Positions 1-8,220 are shown, numbered from the stretch's first letter. The stretch: 12,882 nt of DNA from a bacterium (GCA_036524115.1 DATDCY010000171.1:1-12882); one strand, 5' to 3'. The notes: generated by a model from the sequence alone, not told the origin. Translations and numbers: made by a program.

Positions 1-760
1 GCGTCCCGCCGCGCCTCTCGCGCCGGGGAAGATCTCGCTCGCACGCCAGCTCGGCCTCGGCATCCGCCGGGTGGTCATCGACGCCGGCCACGGTGCGCAC
101 GACCCCGGGGCCCCGGGGTTCGCTGGGCTGCAGGAAAAGGACGTCACGCTCGACGTCGCGCTGCGCCTGCGCGACGTGCTCCGCGCGGCCGGCTACGAGA
201 CCGTCCTCACGCGCGACCGCGACGTCTACCTCCCCCTCGAGGAGCGCACGGCGCTGGCCAACACCTCCCGCGGGGACCTCTTCATCTCGGTCCACTGCAA
301 CGCCAGCGACGCGGGAAACCTCCACGGCATCGAGACCTACTACCTCAACCTCGCCTCCAGCCGCCGCGCCATGGCGACCGCCGCGCGGGAGAACAGCATG
401 GCGCTCGCGAACATGAGCGATCTGCAGGACCTGCTCAAGGAGATCTACACCTCGAAGATGGACGAGTCGAGCCGCTTCGCGGACGCCGTCCAGCGCTCCC
501 TGCACGCGGCGCTGCGGCGCCGCTACCCCGACGTCAAGGACCTCGGCGTCAAGCAGGCGCCGTTCTACGTGCTCATCGGCGCGCAGATGCCGAGCGTGCT
601 GGCCGAGATCTCGTTCATCAACCACCGCACCGAGGGCGGGCGCCTCGCCGACCCGGCCTACCGCCAGCTGGTGGCGCAGGCCCTGGCCGACGGGGTGCGC
701 CGCTACGCGAAGACCGTGAAGACCGCCGCGCTCGCGCCGGCGCGGGAGGCCGCCCGGTGA
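1..760 (+). CDS. N-acetylmuramoyl-L-alanine amidase, AmiC type (5' end outside window)
   Basis: Periplasmic zinc amidase that cleaves the bond between N-acetylmuramic acid and the stem peptide of peptidoglycan, usually for daughter-cell separation. The visible 252 codons (from base 2, already in frame) hold a complete Amidase_3 catalytic domain. Zinc ligands are the His of VVIDAGHG (89-91), the Glu of LQEKDV (134-136) and the His of FISVHCNA (293-295). The catalytic Glu lies in LAEISFINH (605-607). The frame stays open to the window edge with a linker and the [13 protein letters not shown] stretch typical just before this domain, so the GTG at 71 is probably not the start. The missing part may hold an AMIN domain and signal peptide, as in AmiC proteins; that is inference. 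Its stop overlaps the next gene's start (GTGA, 757-760). Confidence 0.93.
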   Translation, partial: RPAAPLAPGKISLARQLGLGIRRVVIDAGHGAHDPGAPGFAGLQEKDVTLDVALRLRDVLRAAGYETVLTRDRDVYLPLEERTALANTSRGDLFISVHCNASDAGNLHGIETYYLNLASSRRAMATAARENSMALANMSDLQDLLKEIYTSKMDESSRFADAVQRSLHAALRRRYPDVKDLGVKQAPFYVLIGAQMPSVLAEISFINHRTEGGRLADPAYRQLVAQALADGVRRYAKTVKTAALAPAREAAR

Positions 761-2811
761 GCGCGCATCCGCCGCTGGCCCGCACGCGCAACATCGGCAT
801 CATCGCCCACATCGACGCCGGCAAGACCACGGTCACCGAGCGCTTCCTCTACTACTCCGGGCGCAGCCACCGCATCGGCGAGGTCCACGACGGCGCGGCG
901 ACGATGGACTGGATGCCCCAGGAGCAGGAGCGCGGGATCACGATCACCGCGGCGGCGACGACCTTCGCCTGGCGCGGCCACCAGCTGAACCTCATCGACA
1001 CGCCGGGGCACGTCGACTTCACCATCGAGGTCGAGCGCTCGCTGCGCGTGCTCGACGGCGCGGTCGCGGTCTTCTGCGGGGTCGCGGGCGTGCAGCCGCA
1101 GACCGAGACCGTCTGGCACCAGGCCGAGCGCTACGGGGTGCCCACGCTCTCGTTCGTGAACAAGCTCGACCGCGTCGGCGCCGACTTCGAGGCGGTGGTC
1201 GCGGCCATCGCCGCGCGCCTGAAGACGACGCCGCTGCCGCTGCAGATCCCCATCGGCCTCGAGCGCGACTTCCGCGGCGTCGTCGACCTGCTCGGGGGCC
1301 GCGCCCTCTTCTGGCACGAGGACGACCTGGGCGCCGCGCTCGAGGCCGCGCCGATCCCCGCGGAGCTCGCCGGGCCCGCCGCCGCCGCGCGCGCCCACCT
1401 CGTCGAGACCCTCGCGGACCGCGACGAGGAGCTGCTTGCCGCCTACGTCGAGGACCCCGAACCGCCCGTCGCGGCCATCGTCGCCGCGCTGCGGCGGCAG
1501 ACGCTCGCGCGCACGGTGACCCCGGTGCTCTGCGGCAGCGCGCTGCGCAACAAGGGGCTCCAGCCGCTGCTCGACGCGGTGATCGACCTGCTGCCGTCGC
1601 CCGAGGACGTGCCCCCGGTGCGCGGCACCGACCCGCGCACCGGCGAGACGGTCGAGCGGCCGCCGCGGGCGGGCGCGCCGCTGTGCGCGCTGGCGTTCAA
1701 GGTCATGACCGCGGAGGACCGCCGCCTCACCTACGTGCGCGTCTACTCGGGGCGCCTGCGCGCCGGCGACACGGTCCTCAACGCGACGCGCGGCGAGCAG
1801 GAGAAGGTGGCGCGCCTCTTCCGCATGCACGCGAACAAGCGCGAGCGCCTCGACGAGGCGGTGGCCGGCGACATCGTCGCCGCCGCGGGGCTCAAGACGG
1901 CCGCGACCGGCGACACGCTGACGGCGCCCGGGCATCCCGTCCTGCTCGAGCCGATGCGCTTCTCCAACCCCGTGATCGCGCTGGCCGTCGAGCCGCGCGG
2001 CAGCGCCGACACCGACCGTCTCGCGCACGCCCTCGGCAAGCTGGCCGCGGAGGACCCCACCCTCTCGGTGCGCACCGACCCCGAGAGCGGGCAGAACATC
2101 GTCTCGGGGATGGGCGAGCTGCACCTGGAGATCGTGCTCGACCGCCTCGAGCGGGAGTTCCACGTGCCCGTGCGCTCCGGCAGGCCGCAGGTCATCTACC
2201 GCGAGACGATCTCGCGCGAGGCCGACCGCGCCGCGGAGTTCCAGCGGGAGATCGCGGGGCAGACGGTGCGCGCCGAGGTGGCGGTGCACCTGCGGCCGCT
2301 CCCGCGCGGCGCCGGCGAGCGGGTCTTCATCAGTCCGCTGCCGCTCGAGCCGCCGGAGGCGATCGCGGAGGCGGTCCGCGGGGGGATCACCGACTCCCTC
2401 GGCGCCGGCATGCTCGGCGGCTATCCCCTCGTCGACCTCGAGGCCCGGGTCACGCGGATCGTGTTCCGCCCGGACGATCCGCTGGCCCTGGGGTACCGCA
2501 TCGCGGCGGCGCGCGCCTTCCGCGAGGCCACCGGCATCGCCGGCCTGATCCTGCTCGAGCCGCTGATGCGCCTGGAGGTGGTGACGCCCGAGGAGTTCAC
2601 CGGGGAGATCATCCGCGACCTGGCCGGCCGGCGCGGGCGCGTCGACGGCATGCACCCCCACGGCGGCGTGCGCCGGATCGAGGCGGTCGCGCCGCTGCGC
2701 GAGCTCTTCGGCTACTCGACCGCGCTGCGCTCGCTCTCGCAGGGCCGCGCCTCCTTCTCGCTGCACTTCTCCGGGTACGGCGAGGCCCCGCCCGAGAAGG
2801 AGGCGACCTAG
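757..2811 (+). CDS. Elongation factor G paralogue (EF-G2 / FusA2-like)
   Basis: Ribosome-associated translational GTPase of 684 residues, close to the usual EF-G length of about 690-700. The G domain is intact: G1 AHIDAGKT (17-24), G2 RGITIT with Thr62, G3 DTPGH (81-85), G4 NKLD (135-138) and G5 CGSAL (from 259). Domain III ([13 protein letters not shown]) and the domain V start ([16 protein letters not shown]) are also recognisable. Domain IV departs from ordinary EF-G. The GGRGQYGHV loop is replaced around residues 498-506 (EIAGQTVRA). The SYHDVDSSE loop, which enters the decoding centre, is replaced around 569-580 ([12 protein letters not shown]). This points to a secondary EF-G paralogue rather than the housekeeping translocase; its exact role (recycling, stress or other) cannot be read here. 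The GTG start shares GTGA with the amidase stop, implying translational coupling. No ribosomal protein genes lie beside it, unlike the str-operon fusA. Confidence 0.9.
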   Translation: MSAHPPLARTRNIGIIAHIDAGKTTVTERFLYYSGRSHRIGEVHDGAATMDWMPQEQERGITITAAATTFAWRGHQLNLIDTPGHVDFTIEVERSLRVLDGAVAVFCGVAGVQPQTETVWHQAERYGVPTLSFVNKLDRVGADFEAVVAAIAARLKTTPLPLQIPIGLERDFRGVVDLLGGRALFWHEDDLGAALEAAPIPAELAGPAAAARAHLVETLADRDEELLAAYVEDPEPPVAAIVAALRRQTLARTVTPVLCGSALRNKGLQPLLDAVIDLLPSPEDVPPVRGTDPRTGETVERPPRAGAPLCALAFKVMTAEDRRLTYVRVYSGRLRAGDTVLNATRGEQEKVARLFRMHANKRERLDEAVAGDIVAAAGLKTAATGDTLTAPGHPVLLEPMRFSNPVIALAVEPRGSADTDRLAHALGKLAAEDPTLSVRTDPESGQNIVSGMGELHLEIVLDRLEREFHVPVRSGRPQVIYRETISREADRAAEFQREIAGQTVRAEVAVHLRPLPRGAGERVFISPLPLEPPEAIAEAVRGGITDSLGAGMLGGYPLVDLEARVTRIVFRPDDPLALGYRIAAARAFREATGIAGLILLEPLMRLEVVTPEEFTGEIIRDLAGRRGRVDGMHPHGGVRRIEAVAPLRELFGYSTALRSLSQGRASFSLHFSGYGEAPPEKEAT

Positions 2812-2832
2812 GCGGCCGCCCCGGCGGCGGCG

Positions 2833-3375
2833 CTATTTCCTGGCGGGCGCCGGGTACTGGACGAAGGGCCCCTTCGGCTCGGTGCCGGGCGGGACGAACG
2901 CCGGAGCCGCGATGCCCGACGGCCCGAGCTTCCGCATGTAGCGGTACATCGCGACGAGGTCCCCCGGCCACAGCTCGCGCACCCCGTACCAGGGCATGGG
3001 CGGGCGGGTCTGGAGCTTCTTCACCGCCGCGATCCACTCCTGCTCCGAGAGGCGGGCCACGAACAGCCGCAGGTTCGCCGGGTACGTCGTCCCCCAGGCG
3101 CCGCGATAGCCCACGGTGTCGCCGAGCACCCAGGACTCCTCCGGCACGGCGCCGGCGGCCGCGGCGTAGCCGGCCGTGTGGCACTCGTTGCAGCCGGCGA
3201 TCTTCACGAGATAGCGGCCCCGCGCCAACTGCTGGGCGGCTGCGTCCGCCGCGGACTTCTTGCCGGCGGGCGCCGCGCCCTGCTTCGCGCCGCTCCCGCC
3301 GGCCGGAGGCGCAGCCTGCGCGGAGGCGGCGACGGCCGCGACGACAACCAGCGTTCCGAGCATCTTTGCGAGCAT
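2833..3375 (-). CDS. Secreted monohaem c-type cytochrome
   Basis: Predicted periplasmic electron carrier of 180 residues. A Sec signal peptide (residues 1-21, cleavage after AQA) is followed by an Ala/Gly/Lys-rich linker. The single haem-binding motif CNECH is at 62-66, preceded by GRYLVKIAG, as in cytochrome domains of membrane dehydrogenases. The context TVGYRGAWGTTYPANL and PPMPWYG (Met127, likely sixth haem ligand) also match that class I type. The ATG at 3375 is preceded by GGAGGGA a few bases upstream, which fixes the start over the internal ATG at 3363. A TATAAT box lies 25 nt upstream of the start. It is convergent with the EF-G gene (21-bp gap) and divergent from the ABC genes, so it is probably a single-gene unit. 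The redox partner is unknown; no dehydrogenase subunit is in the window. Confidence 0.88.
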   Translation of the reverse strand: MLAKMLGTLVVVAAVAASAQAAPPAGGSGAKQGAAPAGKKSAADAAAQQLARGRYLVKIAGCNECHTAGYAAAAGAVPEESWVLGDTVGYRGAWGTTYPANLRLFVARLSEQEWIAAVKKLQTRPPMPWYGVRELWPGDLVAMYRYMRKLGPSGIAAPAFVPPGTEPKGPFVQYPAPARK

Positions 3376-3400
3376 GGGTCCCTCCGTTGGTTTTCGCGCG

Positions 3401-3406
3401 ATTATA
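3401..3406 (-). promoter_or_regulatory. Putative -10 box for the cytochrome c gene
   Basis: Read on the minus strand this is a perfect TATAAT, ending 25 nt before the ATG at 3375 and standing out in very GC-rich surroundings. No good -35 hexamer is found at 16-18 nt spacing, so it may need an activator or be weak. Confidence 0.45.
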
Positions 3407-3482
3407 CCTGCTCCGGGGCCGCACGCACGGAGCGGCGGCCCGATCGTGGTACCATCGCCACCCGCATGAGGACGCGCCGCAC

Positions 3483-5255
3483 GTGAGGACCTTCGCCGCC
3501 TACCGCCCGCTCGCGCCGACCTTCGCCCGCAGCCGCCGCGATCTGCTGCTGGGGCTGGCGGCGCTGGTGCTGACCAACGCGGCGACGTTCGCGCTCCCGT
3601 GGATCCTCAAGCGCGCCGTGGACGACCTGCACACCGGGATCAGCCGGGACGCGCTCGCGACGTACGTCGGGCTGATCCTGGTGGCTGCGCTCGTCCAGGG
3701 CCTCTTCCGCTACTGGGCGCGGCTGCTGCTCATCGGCGTCTCGCGCGACGTCGAGTACGACCTGCGCAACCTGCTCCTCGCCCGCCTGCTCTCGCACGCC
3801 CCCGTCTTCTTCCAGCGCTATCGCACCGGCGACCTCATGAGCCGCGCCACGGCGGACATCGAGGCGGTGCGGATGGTCATCGGCCCCGGCATCATGCAGC
3901 TGGGCAACACGGTGTGCACGTTCGCCATCGCGGTCGCGATGATGCTCTCGCTCAGCCCCGCCCTGACCCTCTGGTCGCTGCTGCCCCTGCCCCTGATCGC
4001 CGCCGTGATGTACTTCTCGGCGCAGGCCTACCACCGCCTGTACCTCGCCGTGCAGGTGCAGCAGGCGGCGCTGAACACGGTGGCGCAGGAGAACTTCACG
4101 GGCATCCGGGTGGTCAAGACGTACGCCCTCGAGCCCCACCAGCGCCGGAGCTTCTTCGCGGCGAACGGGGCCTACCTCGAGCACAGCATGGCGCTGGCGC
4201 GCGCCCTCGGGTTCTTCCACCCGCTGGTCGCGATGGTCGCGGGCACCGGGACGCTGATCGTGCTCTGGGCCGGCGGGCGCGGCATCATCGAGGGCCGGAT
4301 CACCCTCGGCACCCTGGTGGCCTTCATGGCCCTCTTCGGCCTGCTGACCTGGCCGACGATCGCCCTCGGGTGGGTGATCAGCCTCCTGCAGCGCGGGTCG
4401 GCGGCGATGGGGCGCATCCGCGAGGTCCTCGATGCGCCGGAGGAGATCGCCGACCCCCTGGAGCCGCTGCCGCTGCCGCGGACGCCCGAGGGCGCGGCGC
4501 TGGAACTGCGCGACGTGACCTTCGCCTACCCCGGGCGTGCCGAGCCCGCGCTGCGCGGCGTGAGCCTGCGGGTCGCCCCCGGCGAGCGCATCGCCCTCGT
4601 CGGCCGCACCGGCGCCGGCAAGTCGACGCTCCTCGCGCTCATCCCCCGCCTCTGGGCGGTGGCCGACGGCAGCATCCTTGTCGACGGGACCGACGTCAAC
4701 CGCGTGCGCGTGGCGGAGCTGCGCGGGCAGATCGGCTTCGTCCCGCAGGAGACGTTCCTCTTCTCCGACACCATCGCCGAGAACATCGGCTTCGTCGGGG
4801 CGGACGCCGCACCCGCGGACCTCGCCGCCGTCGAGGCCGCGGGGCGGCTCGCCGCCCTCGAGGCCGACGTCGCGGCGCTCCCCGACGGCTACGGCACCGT
4901 GGTCGGGGAGCGCGGGGTCACGCTCTCGGGGGGCCAGAAGCAGCGCGTCGCCATCGCGCGCGCGCTCGCGCGGGCGCCGCGGCTGCTCATCCTCGACGAC
5001 GCGCTCTCCTCCGTGGACACGGAGACCGAGGAGCGGATCCTCGCCGCGGTCGCCGCGCCCGGCGGCGGGCGCACGCTGCTCTTTGTGTCGCACCGGCTCT
5101 CGACCATCCGCCGTGCCGACCGCATCTGCGTCCTCGAAGGGGGCGCGCTTGTCGAGGTCGGCACCCACGAGGAGCTCATGGCCCGGGAGGGGGCGTACCG
5201 CAGACTCGTCGAGCGGCAGCTGCTCGAGGAGGAGCTGGAGCGCGAGGGGGCCTGA
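3483..5255 (+). CDS. ABC exporter half-transporter, MdlA-like (degenerate Walker B)
   Basis: Inner-membrane half-transporter of 590 residues: an N-terminal six-helix ABC membrane domain (about 1-320) followed by an ATPase domain. Motifs are Walker A GRTGAGKST (374-382), Q-loop PQETFLFS, signature LSGGQKQR (481-488), Walker B LLILDDALSSVD (501-512) and H-loop His537. The residue after the Walker B Asp is Asp506 where the catalytic Glu is expected, as in the non-catalytic partner of heterodimeric exporters (MdlA, TM287). The GTG at 3483 is chosen because it gives the family length; a GAGG sits 11 nt upstream and no other in-frame start lies close by. It overlaps the next gene by 1 nt (TGATG), so the two are almost surely a heterodimer. 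The substrate cannot be told from sequence; lipids, drugs and peptides are known for the family. Confidence 0.9.
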   Translation: MRTFAAYRPLAPTFARSRRDLLLGLAALVLTNAATFALPWILKRAVDDLHTGISRDALATYVGLILVAALVQGLFRYWARLLLIGVSRDVEYDLRNLLLARLLSHAPVFFQRYRTGDLMSRATADIEAVRMVIGPGIMQLGNTVCTFAIAVAMMLSLSPALTLWSLLPLPLIAAVMYFSAQAYHRLYLAVQVQQAALNTVAQENFTGIRVVKTYALEPHQRRSFFAANGAYLEHSMALARALGFFHPLVAMVAGTGTLIVLWAGGRGIIEGRITLGTLVAFMALFGLLTWPTIALGWVISLLQRGSAAMGRIREVLDAPEEIADPLEPLPLPRTPEGAALELRDVTFAYPGRAEPALRGVSLRVAPGERIALVGRTGAGKSTLLALIPRLWAVADGSILVDGTDVNRVRVAELRGQIGFVPQETFLFSDTIAENIGFVGADAAPADLAAVEAAGRLAALEADVAALPDGYGTVVGERGVTLSGGQKQRVAIARALARAPRLLILDDALSSVDTETEERILAAVAAPGGGRTLLFVSHRLSTIRRADRICVLEGGALVEVGTHEELMAREGAYRRLVERQLLEEELEREGA

Positions 5256-7027
5256 TGCGCCACGACCACCTCATCGACGAGATCGAGCCGAAAGGCTTCG
5301 ACCGGCACCTGCTGCGCCGGCTGCTGGCGTACCTCGCGCCGTACCGCTGGCGCGTGGCGCTCGCCATCCTGCTCCTGCTCGCCGCCTCCGCCCTCTCGCT
5401 CGTGGGCCCCTACCTCGTGAAGCTGGGCATCGACGAGCACATCGCGACCGGGGACCTCGCCGGGCTCGACCGCATCGCGGTGCTCTTCTTCGCCGTCGCC
5501 CTCGCGGGCTTCGTGCTGCGCTACGCCCAGACGCTGCTCACCTACCGCATCGGGCAGCTGGCGATGCTGGACCTGCGCCTGGCCGTCTTCGACCGCATCG
5601 AGGCGCAGCCCCTGGCGTACTTCGACCGCACGCCGACCGGGCGCCTCATGACCCGCGTGGGCTCCGACGTCGAAGTCCTCCAGGAGCTGTTCTCGACCGG
5701 CGCGATCACCGTCTTCGGGGACCTGTTCACCGTGCTCGGGGTGGTCGTGGCGATGCTCGCGATCAACGCGCGGCTCGCGCTCGTGTCCTTCGCGGTGCTG
5801 CCGCTGCTGTTTGGCGCGACCGTGTTCTTCCGCAGCCGCGTCCGGCGCTCCTTCCGCGCGATCCGCCAGAAGGTCGCGCGCATGAATGCCTTCCTCAACG
5901 AGCACGTCGGTGGGATCGTCGTCGTGAAGCTCTTCTCCCGCGAGGCGCCGGCGGCCGCGCGCTTCGAGCGCATCAACGACGAGCACCGGCAGGCCTTCAT
6001 GGGCGCGGTGCTCGCCTACGCCGTCTTCTTCCCCGTCGTGGAGCTGATCGGGGCGGTCGCCGTGGCGCTCCTGCTCGGCTACGGCGGCGCGCAGATCCTC
6101 GCCGGGGCGCTCTCCTTCGGCGGGCTCGTCGCCTTCCTCGAGTACGTGCAGCGCTTCTACAAGCCGGTGCAGGACCTCGCGGAGAAATTCAACATCCTCC
6201 AGTCCGCGATGGCGGCGGCCGAGCGGATCTTCGGCGTGCTCGACACCGAGCCGGCGATCACGGACCCGCCCGCGCCGCTGCCCGTGACCAGGGCGCGCGG
6301 CGCGGTCGAGTTCCGTGACGTGCACTTCGCGTACGAGCCGGGCGAGGAGGTCCTGCGCGGCATCTCGCTGCGCGTGGAGCCCGGCGAGACGGTCGCCATC
6401 GTCGGCGCGACCGGCTCCGGCAAGACCTCCCTCGTCAGCCTGCTCGCGCGCCTCTACGATCCGCAGCGGGGGACCGTGCTCCTCGACGGCGTGGACGTGC
6501 GCGCGTACGCGCAACGCGACCTGCGGCGGCAGATGGCGGTCGTCCTGCAGGACGTGTTCCTCTTCTCGGGCAGCGTCCTCGAGAACATCGCGCTGGGCGA
6601 CCCCGGCATCGACCGGGACGCCGCGGTGGCGGCGGCGCGGCGCGTCGGCGCCGACGGCTTCGTCCGCGCCCTGCCCCGCGGCTACGACACGGCAGTGGGG
6701 GAGCGGGGCGTCCTGCTCTCCGTCGGCGAGCGGCAGCTGCTGTCGTTCGCGCGGGCGCTGGCCCACGACCCGCCGCTGCTGGTCCTCGACGAGGCGACGT
6801 CCTCGGTCGATTCACAGAGCGAGGCGCTCATCCAGCAGGCGCTCGCGGTGCTCTTCGCGGGACGCACGTCGATCGTCATCGCGCACCGGCTCTCGACGAT
6901 CCGCGATGCCGACCGCATCGTGGCGCTCCAGCGCGGGCGGATCCGCGAGTCCGGGACGCATGCCGAGCTGCTGCGCGCCGGCGGCCTCTACGCCAAGCTC
7001 CACCGCCTGCAATACGTCGGCGGCTGA
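5255..7027 (+). CDS. ABC exporter half-transporter, MdlB-like (catalytic partner)
   Basis: Second half of the heterodimeric exporter, also 590 residues. The membrane domain begins after the N-terminal HLIDEIEPKGFDRHLLRRL, a stretch typical of MdlB-type proteins. The ATPase domain has Walker A GATGSGKTS (384-392), Q-loop VLQDVFLFSG, signature LSVGERQLL (from 488), Walker B LLVLDEATSSVD with the catalytic Glu513, and H-loop His544. The signature is LSVGE rather than LSGGQ. In the head-to-tail dimer this signature faces the partner's Walker B that lacks Glu, so both deviations fall in one ATP site and the other stays canonical. The ATG is reached by TGATG coupling from the upstream gene. The last codons lie inside the left arm of a long imperfect palindrome (7019-7137) that may act on the transcript's 3' end. 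Confidence 0.9.
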   Translation: MRHDHLIDEIEPKGFDRHLLRRLLAYLAPYRWRVALAILLLLAASALSLVGPYLVKLGIDEHIATGDLAGLDRIAVLFFAVALAGFVLRYAQTLLTYRIGQLAMLDLRLAVFDRIEAQPLAYFDRTPTGRLMTRVGSDVEVLQELFSTGAITVFGDLFTVLGVVVAMLAINARLALVSFAVLPLLFGATVFFRSRVRRSFRAIRQKVARMNAFLNEHVGGIVVVKLFSREAPAAARFERINDEHRQAFMGAVLAYAVFFPVVELIGAVAVALLLGYGGAQILAGALSFGGLVAFLEYVQRFYKPVQDLAEKFNILQSAMAAAERIFGVLDTEPAITDPPAPLPVTRARGAVEFRDVHFAYEPGEEVLRGISLRVEPGETVAIVGATGSGKTSLVSLLARLYDPQRGTVLLDGVDVRAYAQRDLRRQMAVVLQDVFLFSGSVLENIALGDPGIDRDAAVAAARRVGADGFVRALPRGYDTAVGERGVLLSVGERQLLSFARALAHDPPLLVLDEATSSVDSQSEALIQQALAVLFAGRTSIVIAHRLSTIRDADRIVALQRGRIRESGTHAELLRAGGLYAKLHRLQYVGG

Positions 7028-7137
7028 AAACCGGCCATCTGCGGCGTTGCACTCCTCATGTCTGCCTGCGGCGGGCACGAGCCCGCCTCAGCATCCATTT
7101 CGTCGCGCGCCTTGCATCTGACCGCTTTTGAGCTGCC
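7019..7137. repeat. 119-bp imperfect palindrome overlapping the ABC gene stop
   Basis: The arms 7019-7041 and 7115-7137 are inverted copies matching at 17 of 23 positions (18 counting a G-U pair). The centre is a perfect 7-bp hairpin, GGCGGGC-ACGA-GCCCGCC (7070-7087). The midpoint of the outer arms (7078) coincides with that of the hairpin (7078.5), so the whole piece is one symmetrical unit with weaker pairing between. It contains the stop codon of the preceding transporter gene. It could be a REP/MITE-type intergenic repeat or an mRNA 3'-end structure. There is no U-tract, so it is not a classic terminator. Copy number in the genome is unknown. Confidence 0.6.
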
Positions 7138-7164
7138 TCCAGACGGTCTCAGGGGCAGGCGGAC

Positions 7165-7218
7165 GCCATCCCAGGATTCGCTCTTCGCGTGACTTGTCAC
7201 GGGCCAATCCTGCTTGGC
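7165..7218. repeat. Second nested imperfect palindrome
   Basis: Three pairs of inverted arms are nested: GCCA (7165-7168) with TGGC (7215-7218), CAGGATT (7172-7178) with AATCCTG (7206-7212), and CGTGAC (7188-7193) with GTCACG (7196-7201) around TT. An alternative pairing CATCCC (7167-7172) with GGGATG (7240-7245) also exists. It lies 27 bp beyond the first palindrome and may belong to the same element. The inner CGTGACTTGTCACG could instead be an operator for a dimeric regulator. Confidence 0.45.
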
Positions 7219-7253
7219 TGTAATGACGTGGGTCCAGTCGGGATGAAAGACAG

Positions 7254-7293
7254 GCAAAGCAAAGGCCCCGGCCGGACCGCCCGGCCGGGGCCT
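7254..7293 (-). terminator. Rho-independent terminator of the NrfJ/OB-fold gene
   Basis: A perfect 13-bp stem AGGCCCCGGCCGG (7263-7275) pairs with CCGGCCGGGGCCT (7281-7293) across a 5-nt loop. Read on the minus strand it is followed by TTTGCTTTG, a broken T-tract. It begins 18 nt after the stop codon at 7312. The plus-strand side has no T-tract, so termination is expected only for the minus-strand gene. Confidence 0.82.
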
Positions 7294-7311
7294 GAGAGCG
7301 CGAGGGAGGGA

Positions 7312-8220
7312 CTACTCGACCTTGACCTTCCCGTCCTCGATGATCAGGTCGTACTTGTACCCCATCCCGAAGTCCTTGTTGAGCGTGATCTTGCCGTTGA
7401 TCAGCACGGTGTCGCCGACCTTGGCCTCGTCCATCGTCGTGATCGTCAGGTCGTTGCCCCCGGCCTGGCCGGTGCCGTCCTGCACGTGGATCCAGTTCTT
7501 GCCCATGATCTGGGGGCTGAACTTGACGACCTTGCCGCGCACCGACACGTCCTTGCCGCCCAGCGCGCCCTTGCCCGCGTAGATGTCGCCGACGGTCTTG
7601 TCGGCCTTCTTGATGTTCGTGAACGAGACGTTCGCGTCCTTCGCGGCCTGCGTCGGATCGAGCTTCGGGTGCGCCCCCTCCGGCATCTGCGCCGCCATGT
7701 CGCCGCCGCCCATGCCGGGCATGCCGGACATCCCCATCCCGCCGCCCGGCGCGGCCGCGCCGGCCGGCAGCTTGTCGCCCTTGGCGATGGCCCCGACGAA
7801 GTAAACCACGTCGAAGGTGCGGTTGAGCGTGTTGCTCTTGTAGTTGGCCATCGGCATCCCCTCGGGGATGGTGACCGTCTCGCCCTTCTTCACGTCGAAC
7901 TGCGGCGCCGCCGCCCAGACCTTGGACTTGCCGTCGTCGACCTGCACGTAGGTGTAGCTGCCGGCGTTCATCGTCTCGACGACTTTGCCGGTGATCAGCT
8001 TGCCGGCGGCGGACTGCGTCGGGGCGGACGCCGCGGGCATGCCGCCGGGCATGCCCGTCGGCGGGTGACCGGGCGGCTTCTCCATGCCCTCGCCGGGGCT
8101 CATCGGCGCCGGTGCCGAGGCCTGGGGCTGCGGGGCAACCTCGGGCGCCTTGCTCTTGCAGGCAACGGGGACCGCGCACACGACCCCGACCGCCACCAAC
8201 ATCCGTATGGCCTGCTTCAT
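7312..8220 (-). CDS. Exported two-domain protein: NrfJ-like domain plus OB-fold domain
   Basis: Predicted envelope protein of 302 residues. A hydrophobic signal sequence ends in AVPVAC (Cys21). This could be a lipoprotein site, though Pro at -3 is unusual. A Pro/Met-rich spacer follows. Domain 1 (about 73-143: GKVVETMNAGSYTYVQVDDG, VWAAAPQF, TLNRTFDVVYFVG) resembles NrfJ-type proteins found beside nitrite reductase genes in some bacteria. A Met/Gly-rich linker (150-171) holds six Met. Domain 2 (about 197-302: VRGKVVKFSPQIMGKNWIHV, QDGTG, TTMDEAKVGD) is an OB-fold module common in Geobacter-like genomes, often mislabelled as DNA-binding. The ATG at 8220 has GGAGGA 8-9 nt upstream; the frame stays open to 8472 but the extension is low-complexity and lacks a signal peptide. 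It probably forms its own transcription unit with the terminator at 7254-7293. Biochemical role unknown. Confidence 0.85.
   Translation of the reverse strand: MKQAIRMLVAVGVVCAVPVACKSKAPEVAPQPQASAPAPMSPGEGMEKPPGHPPTGMPGGMPAASAPTQSAAGKLITGKVVETMNAGSYTYVQVDDGKSKVWAAAPQFDVKKGETVTIPEGMPMANYKSNTLNRTFDVVYFVGAIAKGDKLPAGAAAPGGGMGMSGMPGMGGGDMAAQMPEGAHPKLDPTQAAKDANVSFTNIKKADKTVGDIYAGKGALGGKDVSVRGKVVKFSPQIMGKNWIHVQDGTGQAGGNDLTITTMDEAKVGDTVLINGKITLNKDFGMGYKYDLIIEDGKVKVE

Noticed and set aside
703-2766. Long open frame antisense to the EF-G gene
   Set aside because: It translates to Arg/Asp/Gly-rich, low-complexity sequence with no domain, and mirrors the coding strand as expected in very GC-rich DNA. The EF-G frame has clear motifs throughout.
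2815-2832. GC hairpin between the convergent EF-G and cytochrome genes
   Set aside because: Only a 5-bp stem with a 4-nt loop inside a GCC/GGC-rich run and no T-tract on either strand, so not called as a terminator.
1683-3482. Upstream extension of the first ABC gene into the EF-G gene
   Set aside because: The same frame stays open far upstream but crosses the EF-G and cytochrome genes in wrong frames. The GTG at 3483 gives the family length of 590.
6988-7257. 89-codon minus-strand frame over the ABC gene end and palindromes
   Set aside because: It is antisense to a certain gene, consists mainly of the palindromic repeat, and shows no domain. It is probably repeat-derived rather than a gene.
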